Assembly: GCA_903872785.1 (NCBI GenBank)
Contig: CAIQLZ010000036.1
Span: 1-6,540, forward strand
DNA: 6,540 nt
Direction: 5' to 3'
Origin: Candidatus Levyibacteriota bacterium
GTDB lineage: Bacteria > Patescibacteriota > Microgenomatia > Levybacterales > UBA12049
A program made the translations under genes and the position numbers. The notes below the pieces were generated by a model that saw only the letters and a program-made list of their open reading frames with translations, searched no databases and was not told the origin of the DNA. Of the stretch, positions 1-5,335 are shown one piece after another. Position 1 is the first letter of the stretch. Every line of letters begins with the position of its first letter.

Positions 1-785
1 CAAAGTATCACTGCCCAAGTTGAAAACCATATTACTTTGGATAATCCGTCTCCTGCCGTAGGGGCTAAAATAAGCCAGAATATTATTAGGCTGCAATGCA
101 TGAGTATGGATATAAGCAGGCTTTTAGTGTGATCGTAAACCCAGACCATGAGAATTCTATACGGGAGCAAAAAAGAGAAGAGAGCAACAAATAAAAACAG
201 TGCTAAAGGAACTACACCCGCTGAATTCGCACTTCCCCAAAAGTTAACCAAAAAATGCCAAGCGCCCCATATCAATCCCAAGAAAAGACCTGTTTTAAAA
301 ACATTTAAACGCTTTAACATCCTGGGAATGGCAAATCCGGTCCAGCCGATTTCTTCAAAAAATCCTCCTACCAAAGCTCCAAAAAGCGTAAATCCCAGGA
401 AAGACATTTTATCGTTCATGGTAAAAATCGTCGGGATAAAACTCCTGGAAAAAAGAGAAAGCAGCAAATCAGCAGCCGCCAAAGTCAAAGGAGCAATCAA
501 AAGAGCTAAATACCAACATCCACCAATTTTCCACCTACGAAGCCTGATTAAAAGATTTTTAAAACCTTCTTTTTTGTCAGCCAACCAGGTACTTATCAGC
601 CCTGCAACGGTTGGACCAATAACCATAGCCACGATCACCAAAGGCAATTCCTTTTCCGTAGCGACATTCCTGATGTTAATTATGTCCAGTGGTCCCGCAA
701 TCAATGCAGCAGAAACCCAAGAAATAATGAAGGCTAGAGTGAAGTAAATAACTGTAGCGTATTTCTTAATAAAAGCCTCCGACAT
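1..785 (-). CDS. CPBP family intramembrane metalloprotease (3' end cut by window)
   Basis: This frame stays open from an ATG at 785 to the window edge, giving 261 residues without a stop. Family members act in the membrane as putative glutamate/histidine metalloproteases (CAAX/Abi type), with roles from protein maturation to bacteriocin immunity. Motif 1 is at residues 141-156, GFFEEIGWTGFAIPRM, with the catalytic pair E144/E145. Motif 2 is GLIWGAWHF with H177, and motif 3 is ISILMHCS with H230. Several hydrophobic segments (about 11-30, 47-66, 91-112, 129-143, 166-180, 192-216, 223-243) fit the multi-pass fold. The usual length is 250-300 residues, so only a short tail is missing. In-frame ATGs also occur at 830 and 809, but only 785 has a Shine-Dalgarno (AAGGA at 792-796, six bases away). 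One oddity: in the usual EExxxR signature the arginine position is T149. The family call is secure; the substrate is unknown. Confidence 0.93.
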   Translation of the reverse strand, partial: MSEAFIKKYATVIYFTLAFIISWVSAALIAGPLDIINIRNVATEKELPLVIVAMVIGPTVAGLISTWLADKKEGFKNLLIRLRRWKIGGCWYLALLIAPLTLAAADLLLSLFSRSFIPTIFTMNDKMSFLGFTLFGALVGGFFEEIGWTGFAIPRMLKRLNVFKTGLFLGLIWGAWHFLVNFWGSANSAGVVPLALFLFVALFSFLLPYRILMVWVYDHTKSLLISILMHCSLIIFWLILAPTAGDGLSKVIWFSTWAVIL

Positions 786-821
786 CAAATTTCCTTCTTT
801 TATTCCCATTATTTCAAATAT

Positions 822-851
822 ATTATACATATTCACATTATCGAATTACAA
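822..851 (-). promoter_or_regulatory. Probable promoter of the CPBP protease gene
   Basis: Read on the minus strand, TTGTAA (846-851) is followed after 18 bases by a perfect TATAAT (822-827). Transcription would start near 815, leaving a leader of about 30 bases that contains the AAGGA ribosome binding site. This is a consensus match by eye in AT-rich DNA. Confidence 0.5.
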
Positions 852-877
852 CAACAAGAATACTACGTGTAAGTATA

Positions 878-906
878 ATGAATGGTTTTTAGAAACTCTC
901 ATTCAT
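878..906. repeat. Nested inverted repeat upstream of R1
   Basis: ATGAATG (878-884) pairs perfectly with CATTCAT (900-906). Inside it GTTT (885-888) pairs with AAAC (893-896) around a TTAG loop, leaving only TCT (897-899) unpaired. The result is an 11-bp stem with one three-base bulge. No T-tract follows on either strand, so it is not a typical terminator. It stands 11 bases before the hairpin of R1, between the CPBP promoter and the first toxin-antitoxin operon. Function unknown. Confidence 0.45.
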
Positions 907-917
907 ACCGTCTCATC

Positions 918-986
918 TGTCTCACTTAGCTTCAAAAGTGAGACACCACTATAATGACATAATGGGTCCAGACCGTAATGCTCAGC
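918..986 (+). repeat. Dispersed repeat R1 (hairpin, -10 box, conserved ATG)
   Basis: This 69-nt segment matches R2 (5602-5669) in the same orientation at about 53 of 69 aligned positions, with one single-base gap. It has three parts. First is a perfect 10-bp inverted repeat, TGTCTCACTT (918-927) with AAGTGAGACA (936-945) and an 8-base loop. Second is TATAAT at 950-955. Third, exactly six bases later, is an ATG (962) opening MGPDRNAQ. The frame then runs to a TAA at 1073-1075, overlapping the next gene, so it is probably not a functional protein here. The last 25 bases, from the ATG on, are the best conserved part (22 of 25). Alternatives are a mobile-element end, a recombination site, a leaderless peptide gene remnant or a structured regulatory element. 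Confidence 0.7.
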
Positions 987-1007
987 AAAATAGCATCAAA
1001 ATACCTA

Positions 1008-1043
1008 TTGACTTATATTATCAAAGTAATATAATTATATTAT
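1008..1043 (+). promoter_or_regulatory. Promoter and palindromic operator of the first toxin-antitoxin operon
   Basis: TTGACT (1008-1013) is followed after 16 bases by TATAAT (1030-1035), eight bases before the antitoxin ATG, so the transcript would be leaderless or nearly so. There is no Shine-Dalgarno. A perfect 16-bp palindrome, TAATATAATTATATTA, occupies 1027-1042 and covers the -10 box and likely start site. Ribbon-helix-helix antitoxins typically repress their own operon from such palindromes. Use of this one is inferred from position and symmetry; AT-only palindromes also arise by chance. Confidence 0.65.
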
Positions 1044-1334
1044 ATGAACAAGACAGTTTTGCAAATTCCAATTAACCAGGATTTAAAAATTAGTGCCGAA
1101 CAAGAAGCGCTCTCTCAAGGATTTTCTTCGCTTCAGGAGTTAGTTAGAGTATTTCTAGCTAGAATTGCAACAGGTAGAATTGAGGTCACACTTCAAGAAT
1201 CAACTATGCTTTCGAAAAATAATGAAAAAAGATACCTAAATATGGCAAACGATTTTGAATTGGACAAGAATATTTATGCTTCAGATTCAGTAAGTGACTT
1301 AGTCAACAAACTACATGAAAATTCAATATCATAG
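1044..1334 (+). CDS. RelB/DinJ-like ribbon-helix-helix antitoxin
   Basis: This 96-residue protein would neutralise the toxin encoded just downstream and repress the shared operon. The N-terminus reads KTVLQIPINQDLK (residues 3-15), a beta strand with alternating hydrophobic residues. Two helices follow (about 16-24 and 29-43, SLQELVRVFLARIATG), the ribbon-helix-helix arrangement of RelB/DinJ-type proteins. The C-terminal half (50-96) is polar and acidic with little predicted core, as expected for a toxin-wrapping tail. Its last 20 bases overlap the toxin gene, which suggests translational coupling. No Shine-Dalgarno precedes the ATG; the -10 box lies eight bases upstream. Family assignment rests on the fold pattern and the partner rather than on a diagnostic motif. 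Confidence 0.8.
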   Translation: MNKTVLQIPINQDLKISAEQEALSQGFSSLQELVRVFLARIATGRIEVTLQESTMLSKNNEKRYLNMANDFELDKNIYASDSVSDLVNKLHENSIS

Positions 1335-1578
1335 AGAGTTTCTAAAAAGTTATAAGAAAAGAGTTGCCCCATATCCCAAACTTGAATTACAATTTAAAAA
1401 ACAATTGGATAAACTTATCACAAATCCAAATGATTCGACCTTAAGAGATCATAAGTTAATTGGCAAGAGGAAAAACTTCCGTTCATTTTCAGTCACAGGA
1501 AACATTAGAGTAGTGTATGTAATTGTTAACAACAATGTCTGGTTATTTGATATTGGTTCCCATAATCAGGTTTATTAA
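1315..1578 (+). CDS. YafQ/RelE-superfamily mRNA interferase toxin
   Basis: This 87-residue protein has the length and pattern of YafQ-type toxins, which cleave mRNA on the ribosome. Visible features are a basic N-terminal helix (FLKSYKKR, 9-16), LITNPNDSTLRDHKLIG (34-50), FRSFSVTGNIRVVYVI (55-70) and the C-terminal GSHNQVY (81-87). Against E. coli YafQ recalled from memory, H46 matches H50 and H83 matches H87, while the H63 and D67 positions appear as S59 and N63. It may therefore be weaker or use other residues, although RelE relatives vary widely here. The start lies inside the antitoxin gene (20-base overlap), giving the usual antitoxin-first order. No Shine-Dalgarno is apparent, so translation probably depends on coupling. 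Confidence 0.88.
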   Translation: MKIQYHREFLKSYKKRVAPYPKLELQFKKQLDKLITNPNDSTLRDHKLIGKRKNFRSFSVTGNIRVVYVIVNNNVWLFDIGSHNQVY

Positions 1579-1604
1579 TTTACGATAAGTCTTCATGGTG
1601 TTTG

Positions 1605-1784
1605 TCACACAAATAACTCAAGATTCTTAAGTTTTTCGAATGCAGTTAAAAGACTGGGGAGAATCTGGCTCCACCTACAGACAACTTCGCCAGCATTTCT
1701 TCTATAATCTTCAAACGTATATTTGGCAACTTGGTATTGTTTGTTGTTAACAGTTCCATTATTGTAATATATAGACAAGTATTC
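1605..1784 (-). pseudogene. Gene fragment A: C-terminal remnant of an unknown protein
   Basis: The minus-strand frame is open from 1802 down to a TGA at 1605-1607 and has no in-frame ATG. It reads EYLSIYYNNGTVNNKQYQVA, then KYTFEDYRRNAGE, and ends ...WSQILPSLLTAFEKLKNLELFV. The stretch AGE....W.QI.PSLL..FEKLK.L also occurs in fragment B (4848-4982), with 16 of 27 residues identical while many codons differ silently. That pattern indicates real, once-selected coding sequence. The upstream end stops at the metallophosphoesterase start, which suggests that gene's arrival truncated it. It runs tail-to-tail with the first toxin gene, 26 bases apart. I do not recognise the family. Confidence 0.6.
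1747..1775 (+). promoter_or_regulatory. Possible promoter of the metallophosphoesterase gene
   Basis: TTAACA (1747-1752) is followed after 17 bases by TATAGA (1770-1775), ten bases before the ATG at 1786. The 5' leader would be only a few bases, matching the lack of a Shine-Dalgarno. It lies inside AT-rich fragment A, so chance matches are likely. Confidence 0.4.
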
Positions 1785-1785
1785 T

Positions 1786-3528
1786 ATGAAAAAAAATACC
1801 CATCACTCAAAACACTCTTTTCAAAAAAACTTTCCAACAAAACTCTATGCTGGTATCATTGTTTTAATTGTTGCCGGTTTTATTGGTTGGATTTTTAGGA
1901 ACAATCAGCTTAAAGGATACCCGATTGATTCCAAAGTTTCCACAACACTTAATAGAACAGTTATTCCTATTTCCGTGCCTTCAAATTCACCAAAGCTTAA
2001 TCCTTATGATATTTCTAAATTTTCACAATATGGTTATGGTGTTTGGCTGCACGGCCCAGGACTAACTTATCAAAAAAGATTAGATCTTATGCCGTCCGCA
2101 TATAATGATACATCTGTTACACAGACCGCAAAACTTTTGAATTTTTTCACCATGACCGACATCCACCTCACCGACAAGGAATCTCCTGCAGAGATGGTTT
2201 ATTACGGCTATAAATGGGGTATCATATCAGGATATTCTCCTGCGATGTTATACACAACTCAAATTTTGGACGCAGCCATCCAAACAATGAACGCCTTGCA
2301 CAAACAAAATCCGTTTAATTTCGGTATTTCGTTGGGTGATGATATCAACAGTGGCCAATATAACGAACTACGATGGTTTATCGATGTCCTCGACGGCAAG
2401 AATATCAATCCTGATTCCGGTATTAAGGATGATCCTATCCCAGGACCCCACAATGATTATCAGGACGAATATAAAGCGGTCGGATTAGATAAAACAATCC
2501 CGTGGTATCAGACTCTCGGCAATCACGACCATTTTTGGGCGGGCATGTTCCCTCCGGATGCATACATCAAAAATGCCATTACTGGAAATGAACTGCTTAA
2601 TATAGGTAATGTACTTACCGCCGACCATCTCGGCGTAAAAGCCCGTGGTTTCTATATGGGCGCAATCGACGGTTCAACCCCCAACGGTGACATTATAGGT
2701 GCCGGACCTGTCGCAGACTTCAAAACGCCTCCAACGGTACCAGCCGATCCTAACCGCCGTTTTCTTTCTAGAAATGATTGGATCAGCGAATTTTTTAATA
2801 CCTCTTCAAATCCAAAAGGACACGGATTCAGTCAAGCCAACATATCAACTGGATTTGCCAACTATACTTTTGAACCTGAGTCAAATTTACCAATCAAGGT
2901 CATTGTGCTCGACGATACCCAGAGGGACGATAATCCCAATGGTTATGCTTATGGGCGTGGTGCCCTAGATCAGGAACGCTATGACTGGTTAGTAAAAGAA
3001 CTCGACAAGGGTCAGACAGAAGGCAAGCTCATGATCATCGCTGCGCACATACCAATAGGCGTTGAAAAAGTGGATTCTTTCCTTGGTTGGACCTCTATCT
3101 CTTTCATATCCGATGAAAATCTGATTACAAAACTTCATGAATATCCAAATCTTATCCTCTGGATTTCGGGTCATCGTCATCTAAATACCGTTACCGCGCT
3201 AAAATCGCCTGATGCCGCTCGCACTGAGCTCGGCTTCTGGGAGGTTGAGACCGCGTCATTAAGAGAGTTCCCGCAGCAGTTACGCACTTTCCAGATCGTC
3301 CGTAACAGCGACAATACCATTTCGATCTTTGCGACCGATGTTGATCCGGCAGTAAAAGACGGATCGCTAGCAGCGCTATCCCGTTCTTATGCCATTGCGG
3401 CTCATCAGATATTCAATGATACGAAAAATCTTATGCCGTCTGGTTCATACAACACAGAGCTGGTTAAACAATTGACTCCGGAAATGCAGGCGAAGATACA
3501 GAACTATGGAATACCTATAGGCAAGTAA
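1786..3528 (+). CDS. Membrane-anchored metallophosphoesterase (calcineurin-like, RPA4764/TIGR03768-type)
   Basis: This 580-residue protein has the full set of calcineurin-like two-metal phosphoesterase motifs: D125-I-H127 in FFTMTDIHL, G184-D185 in ISLGDD, G245-N-H-D248-H in TLGNHDHF, H421 in IIAAHIPIG, and G462-H-R-H465 in ISGHRH. Residues 22-37 (AGIIVLIVAGFIGWIF) form a single hydrophobic segment after a basic tail. It is therefore probably anchored in the membrane, or has an uncleaved signal, with the enzyme outside. The length and the long insert between the first and third motifs resemble the RPA4764 metallophosphoesterase family; that subfamily call is from memory. The substrate cannot be read from sequence. 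The middle and 3' parts are much more GC-rich than neighbouring genes (37 of 60 bases at 2701-2760), which suggests a separate origin. It appears to be transcribed alone. Confidence 0.92.
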   Translation: MKKNTHHSKHSFQKNFPTKLYAGIIVLIVAGFIGWIFRNNQLKGYPIDSKVSTTLNRTVIPISVPSNSPKLNPYDISKFSQYGYGVWLHGPGLTYQKRLDLMPSAYNDTSVTQTAKLLNFFTMTDIHLTDKESPAEMVYYGYKWGIISGYSPAMLYTTQILDAAIQTMNALHKQNPFNFGISLGDDINSGQYNELRWFIDVLDGKNINPDSGIKDDPIPGPHNDYQDEYKAVGLDKTIPWYQTLGNHDHFWAGMFPPDAYIKNAITGNELLNIGNVLTADHLGVKARGFYMGAIDGSTPNGDIIGAGPVADFKTPPTVPADPNRRFLSRNDWISEFFNTSSNPKGHGFSQANISTGFANYTFEPESNLPIKVIVLDDTQRDDNPNGYAYGRGALDQERYDWLVKELDKGQTEGKLMIIAAHIPIGVEKVDSFLGWTSISFISDENLITKLHEYPNLILWISGHRHLNTVTALKSPDAARTELGFWEVETASLREFPQQLRTFQIVRNSDNTISIFATDVDPAVKDGSLAALSRSYAIAAHQIFNDTKNLMPSGSYNTELVKQLTPEMQAKIQNYGIPIGK

Positions 3529-3730
3529 TTGAATACTCAAATAATTTTTCAATTCTGTTCTCAGTGATTATAATGACGTTTGCGATGCCGAGCCGAAAAA
3601 GGGAATCTCTGGATAGTTATCTCTACAATAGGTTCTAACTTCGTCCACGGTTCGCAGCACATTGTTTTATTAGGCTAAATAAATTCCAGAAAATATTATT
3701 ATCCATAAATTTAATAAATTTGAGGTTGCA

Positions 3731-3758
3731 TTTGGTTCGAGTCAAATCTCGTTGACCA
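3731..3758 (+). other. tRNA 3'-end-like sequence (T-arm to CCA)
   Basis: TTCGAGT (3736-3742) matches a tRNA T-loop, then come five bases (CAAAT), seven (CTCGTTG), one (A) and CCA (3756-3758). This is exactly the canonical spacing from T54 to the 3' CCA. ATTTG/CAAAT pairs fully, but around an 8-base rather than a 7-base loop, as if one base had been lost. No matching 5' acceptor strand (CAACGAG) and no convincing D-arm lie upstream, so this is not an intact tRNA. It could be the 3' remnant left when an element integrates at a tRNA gene, or chance. The rest of the 274-bp gap 3529-3802 shows no gene; a weak AT-only inverted repeat (3527-3533 with 3548-3554) follows the metallophosphoesterase stop. 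Confidence 0.3.
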
Positions 3759-3766
3759 TTTATCTC

Positions 3767-3802
3767 TTGATAATCGCCTAATAATCGTCTATAATACGTC
3801 TA
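3767..3802 (+). promoter_or_regulatory. Promoter of the Fic gene, overlaid by three direct repeats
   Basis: TTGATA (3767-3772) is followed after exactly 17 bases by a perfect TATAAT (3790-3795), then seven bases to the ATG at 3803. This predicts a leaderless transcript, and no Shine-Dalgarno is present. The same stretch holds three tandem copies of one unit: TAATCGCCTA (3771-3780), TAATCGTCTA (3782-3791) and TAATACGTCTA (3792-3802). They fill the spacer, the -10 box and the start point, where a bound repressor would block transcription. Confidence 0.7.
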
Positions 3803-4834
3803 ATGACTTTTACTCCTAAATATACTATAACAGGGCGTTTATTAGCGAATATCAAACGTATCACTTTTCTTGTGGCAGAGCTTAATAACAGAAGATTTCT
3901 CCACATAATACTTCTTGAAATGGAAAGAACTGCCAGAGAGGTTTCTAGCTTCTCGTCAACCAGCATTGAGGGTAACCCACTTCCTTTAACTGAAGTTAAG
4001 AAAATTCTTAAATCAAAGCCTGCAAATATTCGGGATAGCGAAAAAGAAGTACTTAACTATAATCAGGCTTTGCAAGATCTAAATCTGAAACTTAAAGAAG
4101 GTAAAGCAAAAGTATCCTTACCTCTTATTCTTGCAATTCAAAAGCAAGTAATTGAAGGATTGTTGCCAAAGTTTGATGTTGGACTAAGACAAAAACCAGT
4201 TGTAGTAAATGATCCTCGATCGGGACAAGTAGTTTATTTACCGCCGGATGCAAAAGATGTAGCAATAATGTTAGATGATCTTGTTGCTTTTATTCATTCA
4301 AATAGCAGTAAAGTTGATCCGCTTATCCTTGCTGGTATATTTCATAAACAGATTGTACTTATTCATCCTTTCATGGATGGAAACGGAAGAAGTACACGGT
4401 TGGCTACAAAAGTGTTACTCGCAGAAATGGGTTTAGATACATTTAACCTTTTTAGTTTTGAGAATTATTATAATAACAATGTTACAAAGTATTTTCAGAT
4501 TGTTGGAGAGTTTGGCAATTATTATGATTTAGCCGAAAAAATTGATTTTACATCTTGGCTTGAATATTTTACTGAAGGAATTATAGACGAATTACTTAGA
4601 GTTCAGAAATTATTTCCCAAAATTCCGGTAAATCAAGAAGCAAGATTGGAAAATTATCATTTAAAAATACTAGGTTTTATCAGAGAAAATGGATCCATTA
4701 CACATCGTGAATACGCAAAATTAGTTAACCGAGCGAAACCCACACGCGCATTAGACTTCCAAAGGTTAGTTAAAATAGGTTTAATTGAAAGAAAAGGAAA
4801 AGGAAGATCTACGTATTATATTTTAAAAAAATAA
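3803..4834 (+). CDS. Fic family AMP-transferase, class II, with C-terminal winged helix
   Basis: Fic enzymes transfer AMP or related groups from nucleotides onto hydroxyl side chains of target proteins. The active-site motif is complete at residues 188-199, HPFMDGNGRSTR, with catalytic H188 and the phosphate-binding GNGR loop. A substrate-binding flap fits KPVVVNDPRSGQVVYLPP (131-148). The autoinhibitory motif [ST]xxxE[GN] lies before the core as S52-TSI-E56-G57, which defines class II: E56 should obstruct productive ATP binding until released. Residues 284-343 form a winged-helix-like domain (LKILGFIRENGSITHREYAK ... IGLIERKGKGRSTYYIL). The 343-residue length is normal for this architecture. 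The C-terminal domain could bind the direct repeats over its own promoter; that is inference. No cognate antitoxin gene lies beside it, consistent with internal inhibition. The gene is notably AT-rich (11 GC of 60 at 4441-4500). Confidence 0.95.
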   Translation: MTFTPKYTITGRLLANIKRITFLVAELNNRRFLHIILLEMERTAREVSSFSSTSIEGNPLPLTEVKKILKSKPANIRDSEKEVLNYNQALQDLNLKLKEGKAKVSLPLILAIQKQVIEGLLPKFDVGLRQKPVVVNDPRSGQVVYLPPDAKDVAIMLDDLVAFIHSNSSKVDPLILAGIFHKQIVLIHPFMDGNGRSTRLATKVLLAEMGLDTFNLFSFENYYNNNVTKYFQIVGEFGNYYDLAEKIDFTSWLEYFTEGIIDELLRVQKLFPKIPVNQEARLENYHLKILGFIRENGSITHREYAKLVNRAKPTRALDFQRLVKIGLIERKGKGRSTYYILKK

Positions 4835-4847
4835 ATAATTAATCATC

Positions 4848-4982
4848 TTACTTTTCTGATAAAGTTAATACAACTCGACCATTATGATCAATGAAACCAA
4901 GCTTTTTTAGTTTTTCAAAAGTATTTAATAAGCTAGGATAAATTTGATGCCATCCGGAAGTAGGCTCGCCAGCAAATACTGA
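4848..4982 (-). pseudogene. Gene fragment B: homologue of fragment A, C-terminus only
   Basis: The minus-strand frame runs from just after a TAG (4983-4985) to a TAA at 4848-4850, 44 residues, with no in-frame ATG. It reads VFAGEPTSGWHQIYPSLLNT, then FEKLKKLGFIDHNGR, and ends VVLTLSEK. The AGE....W.QI.PSLL..FEKLK.L core matches fragment A. This copy keeps a longer C-terminus, so A probably lost its natural stop, while B has lost almost everything upstream. Like A, it lies tail-to-tail with a plus-strand gene (13 bases from the Fic stop) and just upstream of another plus-strand unit. Family not recognised. Confidence 0.6.
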
Positions 4983-5024
4983 CTATAACCCTAAAGCTCG
5001 GATTCAGCTTTTACATATTAGTTA

Positions 5025-5059
5025 TTGACAATTTGTACATAATTCTGTAACATATACTT
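5025..5059 (+). promoter_or_regulatory. Promoter and TGTACA operator of the second toxin-antitoxin operon
   Basis: A perfect TTGACA (5025-5030), a 17-base spacer and TAACAT (5048-5053) stand six bases before the ATG at 5060, predicting a leaderless mRNA; no Shine-Dalgarno is seen. The spacer holds TGTACA (5034-5039) within a near-palindrome AATT-TGTACA-TAATT. A degenerate second copy, TGTAACA (5046-5052), lies about 12 bases further on. TGTACA is the core of the operator palindromes reported for E. coli YefM-YoeB, and the antitoxin here belongs to that superfamily, so autoregulation is likely. Confidence 0.72.
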
Positions 5060-5335
5060 ATGACACATACATTACCTATTACAAAAGCAAGGGAGGATTT
5101 AACTACTCTGGTTGAGAATGCAAATAAAAAACTAGAGGAATATATTATTACTGTAAATGGGTTACCTGCTGCAGTTCTTATCTCTGCTGCCGAATATCAG
5201 TCCTGGAAAGAAACAAATGAAATTATGGCTGATTCAGGACTATTGTTAGCGATAAAAGAAGGAGAAGAGGATCTAAAAAATGGTAAATTTGTAACATTTG
5301 AGCAACTCAAAAAAGAATTAAACCTTCATGTATAA
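5060..5335 (+). CDS. Phd/YefM family antitoxin
   Basis: This 91-residue protein has the Phd/YefM N-terminal DNA-binding and dimerisation pattern: LPITKAREDLTTLVENA (5-21), then a strand-turn-strand YIITVNGLPAAVLISAAEY (28-46). The G-x-P-A-A-V-L signature is the most diagnostic part. Residues 50-91 are charged and helical, the expected toxin-binding tail. The operator upstream carries the TGTACA core used by YefM, which supports self-repression. Its last eight bases (ATGTATAA) are shared with the toxin start, so the two genes are translationally coupled. The start follows the -10 box by six bases. Confidence 0.92.
   Translation: MTHTLPITKAREDLTTLVENANKKLEEYIITVNGLPAAVLISAAEYQSWKETNEIMADSGLLLAIKEGEEDLKNGKFVTFEQLKKELNLHV

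Noticed and set aside
148..747. A 199-codon plus-strand open frame
   Set aside because: It is the antisense shadow of the CPBP protease gene. The minus-strand frame carries EEIGW, the WGAWHF histidine motif and membrane helices, while the plus-strand translation is lysine-rich without family features.
962..1075. 37-codon frame starting in R1
   Set aside because: After the conserved first eight codons it runs through the promoter and into the antitoxin gene in another frame, so beyond the repeat it is probably not coding.
2259..3180. Several open frames of 60-90 codons on both strands within the metallophosphoesterase gene
   Set aside because: They overlap a gene with all five phosphoesterase motifs and have no supporting signals of their own.
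3527..3554. Inverted repeat AATTGAA/TTCAATT after the metallophosphoesterase stop as a terminator
   Set aside because: The stem is AT-only, the loop is 14 bases and no T-tract follows.
3585..3638. Short frame MPSRKRESLDSYLYNRF resembling the start of a REP-associated (Y1) transposase
   Set aside because: Only 17 residues, and the key Y-H-x-Y-N-R-G signature is incomplete. The similarity is suggestive at best and nothing downstream continues it.
3637..3799. Minus-strand open frame of about 54 codons upstream of the Fic gene
   Set aside because: AT-rich, with no ribosome binding site, no recognisable motif and no similarity to fragments A or B.
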